DNA of 64,000 nucleotides. Source: UBA4744 sp963723165 (GTDB lineage: Bacteria; Actinomycetota; Acidimicrobiia; Spongiisociales; UBA4744). The translations under genes and the position numbers were made by a program. Within the stretch, counting starts at the first letter, position 1. The number at the start of each line of letters is the position of its first letter. Shown here one piece after another: positions 48,848 through 57,942 of the stretch. The stretch is taken from the NCBI GenBank assembly GCA_963723165.1, contig CAVRPP010000002.1:124001-188000 (forward strand), written 5' to 3'. Below the pieces are notes generated by a model that did not search any database, was not told the DNA's origin, and was given only the letters and a program-made list of their open reading frames with translations.

Positions 48848-50869
48848 ATGAACCCTCTCACCAACTTCGCCATCCTGGCCGCCGAGGAGCCCGTCTCGTA
48901 CGGCGATGGCGGGCTCCTGGCCGAGTGGGCCTGGCTGCTGGTGATTGCGCCGTTCGTGGCGTTCCTGGCGATCGTGTTCTTCGGCAAGCGACTCCCGCGT
49001 CAGGGTGGCGAAATCGCGGTGGGAGCCATGGCGTTCGTGGCGATCTACGCGGCCGCCCTGTTCATCATCAACGCCACCCAGGGTGTGGTGTTCGAGCACT
49101 CGATCGAGGTGGCCCGGTTCGGCAGCTTCGCCGTCGAATGGGGGTGGGTGGTCGACGGCCTCTCCTCGATGATGTACCTGGTGGTCGGGGTCATGTCCGT
49201 CCTGATCTTCACCTATGCCCTCGGATATATGGAAGGCGATGTCCGGGTCACCTGGTTCTTCGCCGCTTTCAGCCTCTTTGCCGGGTCGATGCTGCTGCTC
49301 GTTTCCGCCCCCAACTTGATCCAGTTGATCGTCGGCTGGGAAGGGGTCGGGCTTTCCTCCTACCTGTTGATCGGCCACTACTGGGAACAGAAAGAGAACT
49401 CCTCGGCCGGCATGAAGGCCTTCTACGTCAACAAGGTCGCCGACATCGGGCTGATCATCGGCGCTTTCGTGCTGGCGATCCCGGTCGGATCGTTCAAGAT
49501 CTCCGACATCCTCGACGCAGTGGTCGGGGACTCCGAATCGATGAAGACCGTCGCCATCGCCGGGGCGGTCTTGCTGTTCATCGGGGCGATGGGCAAGAGC
49601 GCCCAGTTCCCCTTCCACGTGTGGTTGCCAGACGCGATGGCGGGCCCGACTCCGGTCTCAGCGCTGATGCACGCCGCCACCATGGTCACGGCCGGCGTCT
49701 ACCTGCTGGGCCGGATGTTCCCTCTGTACGCGGAGATGGCCGCCGATGCCCGTGTCCTGGTGCTGGTTATCGGGACGATCACGCTGATCATTGCCGGGCT
49801 GTTGGCCCTGGTACAGGACGACATCAAGAAGGTGCTTGCCTACTCAACGGTGAGCCAGCTGGGCTACATGGTGGCCGCCATGGGGGCCGGGGCATACACG
49901 GCCGGACTCTTCCATCTGTGGACCCATGCATTCTTCAAGGGGTTGTTGTTCCTCGGGGCAGGGTCGGTGATCCACGGTGTGCACTCCAACAACATGAGCA
50001 ACATGGGCGGCCTTCGCAAGAAGATGCCCGTCACATTCGGCACCTTCGTGGCCGGCACCCTGGCGCTGGCCGGCATCTTCCCCTTCGCCGGGTTCTTCTC
50101 CAAAGACGAGATCCTGGCCGCCTTCAACTACGAGGGGTACGCGGCGGTGCTGGCCATCGGCATCATCGGCGCCTTCATCACCGCTTTCTACATGGCCCGG
50201 ACCGTGTTCCTCACCTTCTACGGCACCTACAAAGGTCATGGCGAGCCCCACGAATCGCCACGGCTGATGACCGTGCCGATGGTGATCCTGGCCGGTCTGG
50301 CTGTGGTGGGCGGATGGGTCAACATCCCCGGGATCTACACCGGCTTCACCAAGTGGGTCGGTACGAGGGCGCACTTGTTCGAAGAGCACCATGCCGAGAG
50401 CTTCGACTGGCCGGTGCTGGCGATGGGCCTGACCGCCGGCCTCCTCGGCATCGGCCTCGGTTATATGCTCTTCTTCAAGGACAAGCAGACCCAGCGCGAG
50501 CGCGACACCTTCCGGGTCCCCGTGCTGTACCCGCTGCTCGAACACAAGTACTACCTGGATGACCTCTACATGGGCGGCATCGTCAACCCGATCAAGGGAC
50601 CGATCGCCAGATTCGTCGACTGGACCAATTCGTACATTTTCGACGGGATCGTCAACGGGACCGGGTTCCTGGCCAGGGCACTGGCCGGGGTGGTCTACGG
50701 CGGTTTCGACCAGCGGGGTATCGACCTGGCGCTCAACGGCCTGGCTTTTACCACGGACGGTGCCGGTGGCAAGACCCGGCTCCTCCAAACCGGCAAGGTG
50801 CAGCAGTACGCGGGCGCCACGGTGATCGGCGCGGCGTTGCTGGTCATCGGTTTCGTGATTTTCAGATAG
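48848..50869 (+). CDS. nuoL: NADH-quinone oxidoreductase subunit L
   Basis: Distal proton-pumping subunit with the long lateral helix, 673 residues. Antiporter-type residues are visible: the Glu in LIVGWEGVGLSSYLLIG, the Lys in GKSAQFPFHVWLPDAMAGPTPVSALMHAATMV, and the Lys in LVQDDIKKVLAYSTVSQLGYM and GFFSKDEILAAF. The C-terminal part with LLEHKYYLDDLY and a last helix is complete, so the horizontal helix is present. Confidence 0.96.
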   Translation: MNPLTNFAILAAEEPVSYGDGGLLAEWAWLLVIAPFVAFLAIVFFGKRLPRQGGEIAVGAMAFVAIYAAALFIINATQGVVFEHSIEVARFGSFAVEWGWVVDGLSSMMYLVVGVMSVLIFTYALGYMEGDVRVTWFFAAFSLFAGSMLLLVSAPNLIQLIVGWEGVGLSSYLLIGHYWEQKENSSAGMKAFYVNKVADIGLIIGAFVLAIPVGSFKISDILDAVVGDSESMKTVAIAGAVLLFIGAMGKSAQFPFHVWLPDAMAGPTPVSALMHAATMVTAGVYLLGRMFPLYAEMAADARVLVLVIGTITLIIAGLLALVQDDIKKVLAYSTVSQLGYMVAAMGAGAYTAGLFHLWTHAFFKGLLFLGAGSVIHGVHSNNMSNMGGLRKKMPVTFGTFVAGTLALAGIFPFAGFFSKDEILAAFNYEGYAAVLAIGIIGAFITAFYMARTVFLTFYGTYKGHGEPHESPRLMTVPMVILAGLAVVGGWVNIPGIYTGFTKWVGTRAHLFEEHHAESFDWPVLAMGLTAGLLGIGLGYMLFFKDKQTQRERDTFRVPVLYPLLEHKYYLDDLYMGGIVNPIKGPIARFVDWTNSYIFDGIVNGTGFLARALAGVVYGGFDQRGIDLALNGLAFTTDGAGGKTRLLQTGKVQQYAGATVIGAALLVIGFVIFR

Positions 50870-50882
50870 GAGGGACGAGAGC

Positions 50883-52457
50883 ATGGGGTGGTTCGATAGC
50901 GGGTGGGGTTTGAGCCTGATCGTGTTCCTGCCCCTGGTAGGCGCGGTCGTCGTGCTCTTTACCCCCAAGACAAACGAAGCGGCCATCAAGGCGCTCTCGC
51001 TGGGATTCACCGTGGTGACCCTTGCGCTGGCAACCCTCATGGCGATCCGGTTCGATTTCGGAAGCGCCGACATGTTCCAGTTCGGGACGAGTCTCACGTG
51101 GATCGAGTCGATCAACTCCGGCTATCACGTCGGTGTAGACGGGATATCACTACCCCTCCTGGTGCTGTCCGCGTTCGTCACCGTCCTGGCTGTGATCTAC
51201 TCGTTCAACCACTGGCCCGAACCGCACAACCCGAAAGGGTTCATGGCGCTGACGCTGGTCCTGGCCACCGGCATGAACGGAACCTTCGTTGCGCTCGATC
51301 TGGTGCTCTTCTTCGTGTTCTTCGAACTCGTGCTGCTCCCGATGTACTTCATGATCGGGATCTGGGGCGACAAGGCCATCATGAAGATCCCCGGCTTCAA
51401 CCGGGAAGTGGAGACCCGCCTGTATGCGTCGATCAAGTTCTTCCTCTTCACCCTGTTCGGGTCGGCCTTCATGCTGCTGGGCTTCCTGGCGCTCTATTAC
51501 AAGTCGGGCGAGTTCGGGACCAGGACCTTCGACATCCCGGCCCTGATCGAGCTGGCGCCCAACTTCACCGGAACCTTCGGGTTCCTGGTGTTCGGGGCGC
51601 TGTTCCTGGGCTTTGCGGTCAAGGTGCCGATGTGGCCGTTCCATACGTGGTTGCCCGACGCCCATACCGCCGCTCCGACCGTCGGTTCGGTGCTGCTGGC
51701 GGCCATCCTCCTGAAGCTCGGCTCCTACGGCTTCATCAGGATTAGCATTCCGATCCTGCCCGATATGGCCAGGCAGTGGGCACCGGCCATCGCCATCCTG
51801 GCGGTGATCGGCATCATCTACGGGTCCCTTGCCTGTCTCGCCCAGACCGACATGAAACGTTTGATTGCGTTCTCATCGGTCGGTCACATGGGTTTCGTGA
51901 TGCTGGGGATCGCCTCGATGACTCCGGTCGGCATCAACGCCGCCATCATCGGGATGGTCGCTCACGGTGTCATCACCGGCCTCTTGTTCTTCGTGGCCGG
52001 ATCGATGTCGCACCGCTACCACACCCGCGACATGGCCCGCCTGGGCGGCAACATGAAGGTCATGCCGATCATGGGAGGCATCCTCGGGTTCACCGCTATG
52101 GCGTCCCTCGGCTTGCCCGGCCTGGCCGGGTTCTGGGGCGAATTCATGGCCCTGTTCGGTGCGTACAGCCCGCTGGCCGGCCTCAACACGACGCTGTTCA
52201 GGACTGCCATGGTGCTCGGCGCGATCGGCACGGTGCTGACGGCCGGCTACATGCTGTGGATGCTGCAGAAGGTCAACCTCGGTGAGCCGTCCGCCGAATG
52301 GGAGGGCAAGTCCTTCCACGACGTCGACGCCTATGAACTGACGGCCTGGGTGCCGTTGGTGGTAGTCATCGTGGCGATCGGGGTGTTCCCCCGCCTGGTG
52401 CTGGGCGCCACCAACGACGCCGTGGTTTCGATGATGACGAAAGCGTTTGGGGGCTGA
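50883..52457 (+). CDS. nuoM: NADH-quinone oxidoreductase subunit M
   Basis: Middle antiporter-like pumping subunit, 524 residues, 14 helices. Landmarks: FFVFFELVLLPMYFMIGIWG with the conserved Glu, FAVKVPMWPFHTWLPDAHTAAPT with the conserved Lys, LAQTDMKRLIAFSSVGHMG and LGLPGLAGFWGEFMAL. AGGAGG lies ten bases before the ATG. Its stop is one base from the proposed nuoN start. Confidence 0.96.
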   Translation: MGWFDSGWGLSLIVFLPLVGAVVVLFTPKTNEAAIKALSLGFTVVTLALATLMAIRFDFGSADMFQFGTSLTWIESINSGYHVGVDGISLPLLVLSAFVTVLAVIYSFNHWPEPHNPKGFMALTLVLATGMNGTFVALDLVLFFVFFELVLLPMYFMIGIWGDKAIMKIPGFNREVETRLYASIKFFLFTLFGSAFMLLGFLALYYKSGEFGTRTFDIPALIELAPNFTGTFGFLVFGALFLGFAVKVPMWPFHTWLPDAHTAAPTVGSVLLAAILLKLGSYGFIRISIPILPDMARQWAPAIAILAVIGIIYGSLACLAQTDMKRLIAFSSVGHMGFVMLGIASMTPVGINAAIIGMVAHGVITGLLFFVAGSMSHRYHTRDMARLGGNMKVMPIMGGILGFTAMASLGLPGLAGFWGEFMALFGAYSPLAGLNTTLFRTAMVLGAIGTVLTAGYMLWMLQKVNLGEPSAEWEGKSFHDVDAYELTAWVPLVVVIVAIGVFPRLVLGATNDAVVSMMTKAFGG

Positions 52458-52458
52458 T

Positions 52459-53952
52459 TTGGCACCGGACATCGACTATCTCGCGCTGGCGCCGGAGATC
52501 ACTCTGGCGGTGACGGCCGTGGTCGTCCTGATGCTCGATCTGTTCCTGCCTAGGAGCCAGAAATACTGGACGGCGATTGTGGCAGTACTGGGGGTCAGCT
52601 TCGCCGCTCTTCCGCTAATCGCCCTGGCCGTCAGCGACGTCGGGACGCGGAGCATGCTCGGCGGAAGCTTCGTCGTCGATGACTTCGCCCTGGTACTCAA
52701 AGGGCTGTTCGTGGTGGCCGGCTACCTGGTGCTGCTGATGTCTGTCAGCTACATCGAGTCCGATCGTTACTACCAGGGCGAGTACTACTTCCTGATGCTG
52801 CTGTCGATCCTCGGGTCGGTGGTGCTGGCCTCGTCCCGTGATCTGATCACGCTGTTCATCGCCATCGAACTGGTGTCCCAGCCGATGTACATGCTGGCCG
52901 GATGGCGCAAGGGCGACCTGCGCTCCAACGAGGCGTCCCTCAAGTACTACCTGCTCGGTGTTCTGGCCTCGGCTCTGATGCTCTACGGCATGTCGTTCGT
53001 GTACGGCCTGACCGGTGAGCTGACCTTCGCGGGCATTGCCGCAGCCGGAGCCGGAATGGCAGGCGACCCTGGATTCATCATGGCGATCCTCTTCATGATC
53101 GCCGGGTTCGGCTTCAAGGTGTCGGCCGTGCCGTTCCACTTCTGGGCGCCGGATACGTATCAAGGCGCCCCGACCCCGGTGACCGCCTACCTGTCGGTAT
53201 CGTCGAAGGCGGCAGGGTTTGTGGCCTTGCTGGTGGTGCTCTATTCGGCGTTCCCGGACGCAGCTGGAGTATGGGGCCCGGCCATCTGGATCCTGGCTGC
53301 CCTCTCGATGACTCTGGCCAACCTGACGGCCTTGCGGCAAACCAACATCGTCCGGCTGCTCGCCTACTCGTCGGTGGCCCAGGCCGGGTTCATGCTGGTG
53401 CCGTTCGCGGCGGCCGCCACCACGGATCAAATCGGGCTGGGGGAGGCCTTCGCCGCCACCGTCACCTACATCGTGATCTACGCGTTCATGAACCTGGGTG
53501 CCTTTGCGGTCGTGATCGCCGGCGCCCGCAAGACCGGCACCGGTGAGATCGAAGGCTGGGGAGGACTTGGTTCGTACGCGCCCGGCATCGGCCTGCTGGC
53601 CGCCGCCTTCTTCTTCTCGCTGGCCGGAATCCCCCCGCTGGCCGGATGGATCGCCAAGCTGGTGATGTTCAGCGCCGCCATGGGAGCGGACTCAGCCTGG
53701 ATGGTGGTGCTGGCGGCCGTTGCCGCCGTCAACGCGGTAATAGCCCTCTTCTACTACGCCAGGGTTGTCAAGACCATCTGGATGGACCCGGTCCCGGCCA
53801 CCGCCCCCGACGAAGAGGTCAGGACCGGTTCGGTTGCCGGTTCGCTGAGCCTGGCCCTGGGATTGTCGGTAGCCGTGGTCGTGGCCGCCGGTTTCTTCCC
53901 CTCCCTGATCACCTTCTTCTCCGACGCCACCAAGGCCCTGGCCGGGGGCTAG
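52459..53952 (+). CDS. nuoN: NADH-quinone oxidoreductase subunit N
   Basis: Proximal antiporter-like subunit and last gene of the operon, 497 residues. It has TLFIAIELVSQPMYMLAGW (Glu), GFGFKVSAVPFHFWAPDTYQGAPTPVTAYLSVSSKAAGF (two Lys) and LRQTNIVRLLAYSSVAQAGFML. No ATG or GTG is suitable; TTG at 52459 directly after the nuoM stop is proposed, with a GGGGG site; TTG at 52447 is the alternative. No hairpin was seen after the stop. Confidence 0.94.
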   Translation: MAPDIDYLALAPEITLAVTAVVVLMLDLFLPRSQKYWTAIVAVLGVSFAALPLIALAVSDVGTRSMLGGSFVVDDFALVLKGLFVVAGYLVLLMSVSYIESDRYYQGEYYFLMLLSILGSVVLASSRDLITLFIAIELVSQPMYMLAGWRKGDLRSNEASLKYYLLGVLASALMLYGMSFVYGLTGELTFAGIAAAGAGMAGDPGFIMAILFMIAGFGFKVSAVPFHFWAPDTYQGAPTPVTAYLSVSSKAAGFVALLVVLYSAFPDAAGVWGPAIWILAALSMTLANLTALRQTNIVRLLAYSSVAQAGFMLVPFAAAATTDQIGLGEAFAATVTYIVIYAFMNLGAFAVVIAGARKTGTGEIEGWGGLGSYAPGIGLLAAAFFFSLAGIPPLAGWIAKLVMFSAAMGADSAWMVVLAAVAAVNAVIALFYYARVVKTIWMDPVPATAPDEEVRTGSVAGSLSLALGLSVAVVVAAGFFPSLITFFSDATKALAGG

Positions 53953-54061
53953 ATCGAACGGTGCTCTGGATGTGGTTATGCGAGGGTGAAGGCCGTTGCC
54001 CGATCGATGCCCTGGACAGAATCCGCGTATTCTTCTTGTGAGGCGCACTGGAGGAGCGGAG

Positions 54062-54532
54062 ATGAACCAGATCGAGACGCAATTCTTCGGCTTGCTGGAC
54101 ATGACTCACGGGATCCGGGACGAGGCCGTCGGCATGCTGAGCGCTGCCGATCTTGCTTTCCAGATCGGGGGCTGCAAATCCGTCGGTGAAGTCGTGCAGG
54201 ACCTGGGCGACACCGAAGCGATGTACACCGGGTCCTTCAAGACGTTCAAGCAGGACTTCTCGACGCGAGCCTCGGGCCGGGAGGACGTCACCTCGGGCGA
54301 GGCTGCGGTCGCCTGGCTGCACGGATTGGATGCTGAGCTCAAAGAGGCCCTTGCCGCGCTGAGCGACGAGGACCTGGGCAAGCCGATCGACCGGGGCGGA
54401 TGGCACATGCCGGCGCTGGCCAATTTCCACACGTACCGCGAAGCGGTGTTGATCCAGTTCGGGAAGCTCGATTGCTATCTCAGAGCCCTCGGCAAGGAAC
54501 TCCCGGACGAATGGATGGCCTGGGTCGGATAG
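54062..54532 (+). CDS. DinB-like four-helix-bundle protein
   Basis: A 156-residue helical protein of the DinB/mycothiol-dependent superfamily. It has the family shape: MNQIETQFFGLLDMTHGIRDEAV, GEVVQDLGDTEAMYTGSF, and ANFHTYREAVLIQFGKLDCYLRAL with a His in the third-helix position where a metal ligand is expected. The usual first His (in GWH or as HxxxH) is only partly visible, so metal binding is not certain. GGAGGAGCGGAG precedes the ATG. Role unknown; relatives transfer thiols or hydrolyse small molecules. Confidence 0.75.
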   Translation: MNQIETQFFGLLDMTHGIRDEAVGMLSAADLAFQIGGCKSVGEVVQDLGDTEAMYTGSFKTFKQDFSTRASGREDVTSGEAAVAWLHGLDAELKEALAALSDEDLGKPIDRGGWHMPALANFHTYREAVLIQFGKLDCYLRALGKELPDEWMAWVG

Positions 54533-54600
54533 GGGTTCGACTCCTGGGGTATGCCCGGGGGCGCTAGCCTCCGCTGCACTCGCGAGAAACGGGTTGATCC

Positions 54601-56661
54601 ATGCCGGCCGACGAAGACAAGACTCCAAAACGCAAGCCCTCAAAAGCGCCTGCGTCCAAAAAGGACGCGGCACCCCCGGCCAAGAAGCCGGAAACCCGCA
54701 AACCGGCCGCAGAAACTCCCACCGAAGCGGCTGCGGCCCGGGAATTGCCTTACTTCAGCTTGCTCACCGAGGACGATCTGTTCCTGTTCAACGAAGGCTC
54801 CCATTTCCGGCTCTACGAGAAGCTGGGCTGCCATCTCGTTGAGGTAGAAGGAGTCGCCGGAGCCTATTTCGCCGTGTGGGCGCCGAATGCCGAGTACGTG
54901 TCTGTGATCGGAGATTTCAACTTCTACAACCCGGGCGAGCACCCGCTCAAGCCCAAAGGATCCTCGGGGATCTGGGAGGGCTTCATCCCGGGAATCACCC
55001 AGGGGGAAACCTACAAGTTCCACATCGGCTCCAAGTTCAACGTGTACCGGGTAGACAAAGCCGACCCGTTCGCGGCCTACTCCGAGGTGCCGCCCAAGAC
55101 AGCTTCGCGTGTCTGGGATCTCGCCTACGAGTGGGGTGACGCTGATTGGATGAAGGTCAGAGAGGTCCACAACGCCCACAACGCCCCCATGTCGATCTAC
55201 GAGATGCATCTGGGCTCGTGGCGGCGGGTTCCCGAAGAGGGCAACCGGTCGCTCACGTACCGGGAAACGGCTCCTCTGCTGGTCGAACACCTCCAGAAGA
55301 TGAACTTCACTCATGTGGAGTTCCTGCCGGTCATGGAGTATCCGTTCGGTGGTTCGTGGGGATACCAGTCGACCGGCTACTTCGGTCCGACGTCCCGGTT
55401 CGGTACCCCCGAAGACTTCATGTTCCTCATCGACACGCTGCATCAGGCGGGGATCGGCGTGATCGTCGACTGGGTGCCTTCGCACTTCGCCACCGACGAG
55501 CACGGTCTCGGCTACTTCGACGGCACCCACCTCTTCGAGCATTCGGACGAGCGCAAGGGGTTCCATCCCGACTGGGGGAGCTGGATCTTCAACTACGGCC
55601 GCAACGAGGTGCGCAGCTTCCTCATCTCCAGCGCCATCTCGTGGTTGGACCGGTATCACATCGACGGGATCCGGGTGGATGCGGTCGCGTCGATGCTGTA
55701 CCTCGACTACTCACGCGAAGACGGCGAGTGGATCCCCAACGAGTACGGCGGCAACGAGAACATTGAAGCGATCACCCTGCTGCGCCGTTTCAACGAGGAG
55801 GTCTACCGGCAGTTCCCCGATGTGCAGACCTTCGCCGAGGAGTCGACCGCCTGGCCTTCGGTGTCCCGTCCCACCTACATCGGTGGGCTCGGGTTCGGGT
55901 TCAAGTGGGATATGGGATGGATGCACGACACCCTGGCCTACATGCAGCTCGATCCGCTGTTTCGTCAGTACCACCACAACGACCTGACGTTTCGGGGGCT
56001 GTACGCCTTCACCGAGAGTTACACATTGCCGCTGTCTCACGATGAGGTGGTGCACGGCAAGGGTTCGCTGGCCGCCAAAATGCCCGGCGACGACTGGCAA
56101 AAGTTCGCCAATCTCCGTCTGCTCTACGCCAACATGTTCGCCCAGCCCGGCAAGAAGCTGCTGTTCATGGGCGGCGAGATCGCCCAGTGGGCCGAATGGA
56201 ACCACGATGGGTCACTGGCGTGGGACCTGCTGGAATGGGAGCCGCACCGTGGCATCCTCAATCTTGTCGGTGATCTCGGCCGTGTGTACCGGGAGGAGCC
56301 TGCTCTCTACGAGTGGGACACCGATGACCGCGGCTTCGAATGGGTGGAGGCGAACGATTGGCAGGCGAGCACCCTCTCATGGTTGCGCCGGGGCGGGTCG
56401 ACCAATGACCTGATCCTGGCCATCTTCAACTTCACCCCGGTCGCCCGGTACAACTACCGGATGGGCGTGCCGCGCGAAGGCCACTGGGAAGAGATCCTCA
56501 ACACCGACGCCGCCGACTACGGAGGCAGCGGGTTGGGCAATCTCGGAGGAGTCGAAGCTCACGAAACCGGCGCCCACGGCCGGCCGTTCTCGGTGAATCT
56601 GACGTTGCCCCCGCTCGGGGCGGTGTTCCTGAGGAGTTCCCAGGAACCAGGCTCCCTGTAA
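54601..56661 (+). CDS. glgB: 1,4-alpha-glucan branching enzyme
   Basis: Forms alpha-1,6 branches in glycogen. The 686 residues start with an unusual Lys/Pro/Ala-rich leader of about 45 residues, then the CBM48 domain (WAPNAEYVSVIGDFN) and the GH13 barrel. Catalytic residues are Asp360 (DGIRVDAV), Glu413 (FAEEST) and Asp481 (LPLSHDEVVHGKGSL), with WVPSHF as region I. The rest is the beta-sandwich domain. The leader may be a disordered or DNA/wall-binding tail and is not needed for catalysis in the family. No other glycogen gene is adjacent. Confidence 0.93.
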   Translation: MPADEDKTPKRKPSKAPASKKDAAPPAKKPETRKPAAETPTEAAAARELPYFSLLTEDDLFLFNEGSHFRLYEKLGCHLVEVEGVAGAYFAVWAPNAEYVSVIGDFNFYNPGEHPLKPKGSSGIWEGFIPGITQGETYKFHIGSKFNVYRVDKADPFAAYSEVPPKTASRVWDLAYEWGDADWMKVREVHNAHNAPMSIYEMHLGSWRRVPEEGNRSLTYRETAPLLVEHLQKMNFTHVEFLPVMEYPFGGSWGYQSTGYFGPTSRFGTPEDFMFLIDTLHQAGIGVIVDWVPSHFATDEHGLGYFDGTHLFEHSDERKGFHPDWGSWIFNYGRNEVRSFLISSAISWLDRYHIDGIRVDAVASMLYLDYSREDGEWIPNEYGGNENIEAITLLRRFNEEVYRQFPDVQTFAEESTAWPSVSRPTYIGGLGFGFKWDMGWMHDTLAYMQLDPLFRQYHHNDLTFRGLYAFTESYTLPLSHDEVVHGKGSLAAKMPGDDWQKFANLRLLYANMFAQPGKKLLFMGGEIAQWAEWNHDGSLAWDLLEWEPHRGILNLVGDLGRVYREEPALYEWDTDDRGFEWVEANDWQASTLSWLRRGGSTNDLILAIFNFTPVARYNYRMGVPREGHWEEILNTDAADYGGSGLGNLGGVEAHETGAHGRPFSVNLTLPPLGAVFLRSSQEPGSL

Positions 56662-56702
56662 CCAGTTGCCAGAATGAGTCGTCAGCTGAGGACTGAGGAC
56701 GG

Positions 56703-57860
56703 ATGGCCTCTCTGAAAGAGCGACTGATCGAGCAGATCCGGGCCGGCGGTCCGTTGCCGTTCGATGATTTCATGGCGGCCGCCCTGTACGACCCCAAGGG
56801 CGGGTTCTTCACTTCCAAGTCCTTGCGGTCCGTCAAAGGCGGCGATTTCCTCACCAGCCCAGAAGTAAGCCCCCTCTTCGGCGAAACCCTCGCCAAGTTC
56901 GTAGACCAGGAACTCTCCACCCTCCCCCTCACCCCCTCCCGCCAACGGGAGGGGGAAGCCGACCCCGAAGGCGGTGCGCAGGGCTCCCTCTCCCGCCGGC
57001 GGGAGAGGGTTGGGGAGAGGGTGGAAAGAGCCGCAACCCTCATCGAAGTCGGTGCCGGTTCCGGCTCCCTCCTCAAACCCCTCCTCGCCACGCTCGAAAC
57101 CTCCGTTGATCCCTGGGCAGTTGAGGCCTCCCCGGCCGCCCGTGGAGCCCTGGGAGACCTGATCGATCGCGACCACATCGTCGCCTCCCTCGACCACCTA
57201 CCCGACCGTTTCTCCGGCGTCGTGGTGGCCAACGAACTGCTCGACAATCTCCCGGTTGCCCTAGCCGTCCGTACCGGCCAGGGCTGGACCGAACGCTGGG
57301 TAGGAGTCCAAGACGATGACCTGGTGCTCGTCCCGATCGAGGCGCGCCCTGAGGTCTCCGAATGGGCCGGGCAATTCGGCCTCCCTGCCCCCGAACGAGG
57401 CCTGGTCGAGGTGCAACTGGCAGCAGGGGAGTGGCTGCAATCAATTCTGACCCCTCTCGACTCGGGAACGGTCCTACTGGTCGATTACGGCGACACCGCC
57501 GAGAACTTGGAGAAACGCCGGGTGGAGGGAACTCTCCGCACCTACCGTGCCCACCACCTCGGCCCCCACCCCCTCGACGAGCCGGGCGAGACCGATATCA
57601 CGGTTGACGTCAACTTCACCGCCCTGATCGATCGGGCCGTGCAACTGGGAGCCAGCATCGAGTACCACCGCCAGGACGAGTTCCTAAACCAGTTCGGGCT
57701 GCGGGCCCGCCTCAGCAAGCTCCGTCACCAGGAGCTGGACCTTGCGCGTGACGGCGATCCGATGGAGCGTTTGAAGGTGCGGTCCACCAAGACCGAGGCC
57801 GAAACATTGCTCCATCCTCGCGGCCTGGGCGACTTCCGGGTGTTGGTGGTCAGAAAGTAG
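56703..57860 (+). CDS. MidA/NDUFAF7-family SAM-dependent methyltransferase with repeat-derived insert
   Basis: Predicted protein arginine methyltransferase of the family that includes mitochondrial NDUFAF7, which modifies the NuoD homologue during complex I assembly. The 385 residues have the family start GGPLPFDDFMAAALYDPKGGFFTS, GDFLTSPEVSPLFGE, motif I LIEVGAGSGSLLKPLL, VVVANELLDNLPV and LLVDYGDTA. Between LAKFVDQEL and LIEVGAGSG, where homologues need only a short stretch, lies a 36-residue Arg/Glu-rich segment (SRQREGEADPEGG, SLSRRRERVGERVE) encoded by the palindromic element at 56917-57024. The frame is kept. Its closeness to the nuo operon (about 2.8 kb) fits the proposed role. Confidence 0.85.
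   Translation: MASLKERLIEQIRAGGPLPFDDFMAAALYDPKGGFFTSKSLRSVKGGDFLTSPEVSPLFGETLAKFVDQELSTLPLTPSRQREGEADPEGGAQGSLSRRRERVGERVERAATLIEVGAGSGSLLKPLLATLETSVDPWAVEASPAARGALGDLIDRDHIVASLDHLPDRFSGVVVANELLDNLPVALAVRTGQGWTERWVGVQDDDLVLVPIEARPEVSEWAGQFGLPAPERGLVEVQLAAGEWLQSILTPLDSGTVLLVDYGDTAENLEKRRVEGTLRTYRAHHLGPHPLDEPGETDITVDVNFTALIDRAVQLGASIEYHRQDEFLNQFGLRARLSKLRHQELDLARDGDPMERLKVRSTKTEAETLLHPRGLGDFRVLVVRK
56917..57024. repeat. 108-bp palindromic element inserted in frame in midA
   Basis: Outer arms CCACCCTCCCCCTCA and TTGGGGAGAGGGTGG pair at 12 of 15 positions. Inside are two hairpins: CCCCCTCCCG/CGGGAGGGGG (56932-56955) and a perfect 22-bp palindrome (56987-57008) centred on CCGCCGGCGG. The same 22-bp palindrome occurs at 63547-63568 between genes. 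Length is a multiple of three and the translated frame has no stop, so the gene can tolerate the insertion. Confidence 0.8.
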
Positions 57861-57942
57861 GGAACTGATCACCGGCCGTGACACGTCTCAGGAATGAGAC
57901 AAGAATGGAGTTTGGGCTGGGGCCTGCGATGAGGGGATTGCG

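Noticed and set aside
48925..50562. 545-codon open frame overlapping nuoL in another frame
   Set aside because: nuoL is complete in its own frame with all functional residues; the alternative is Arg/His/Gly-rich.
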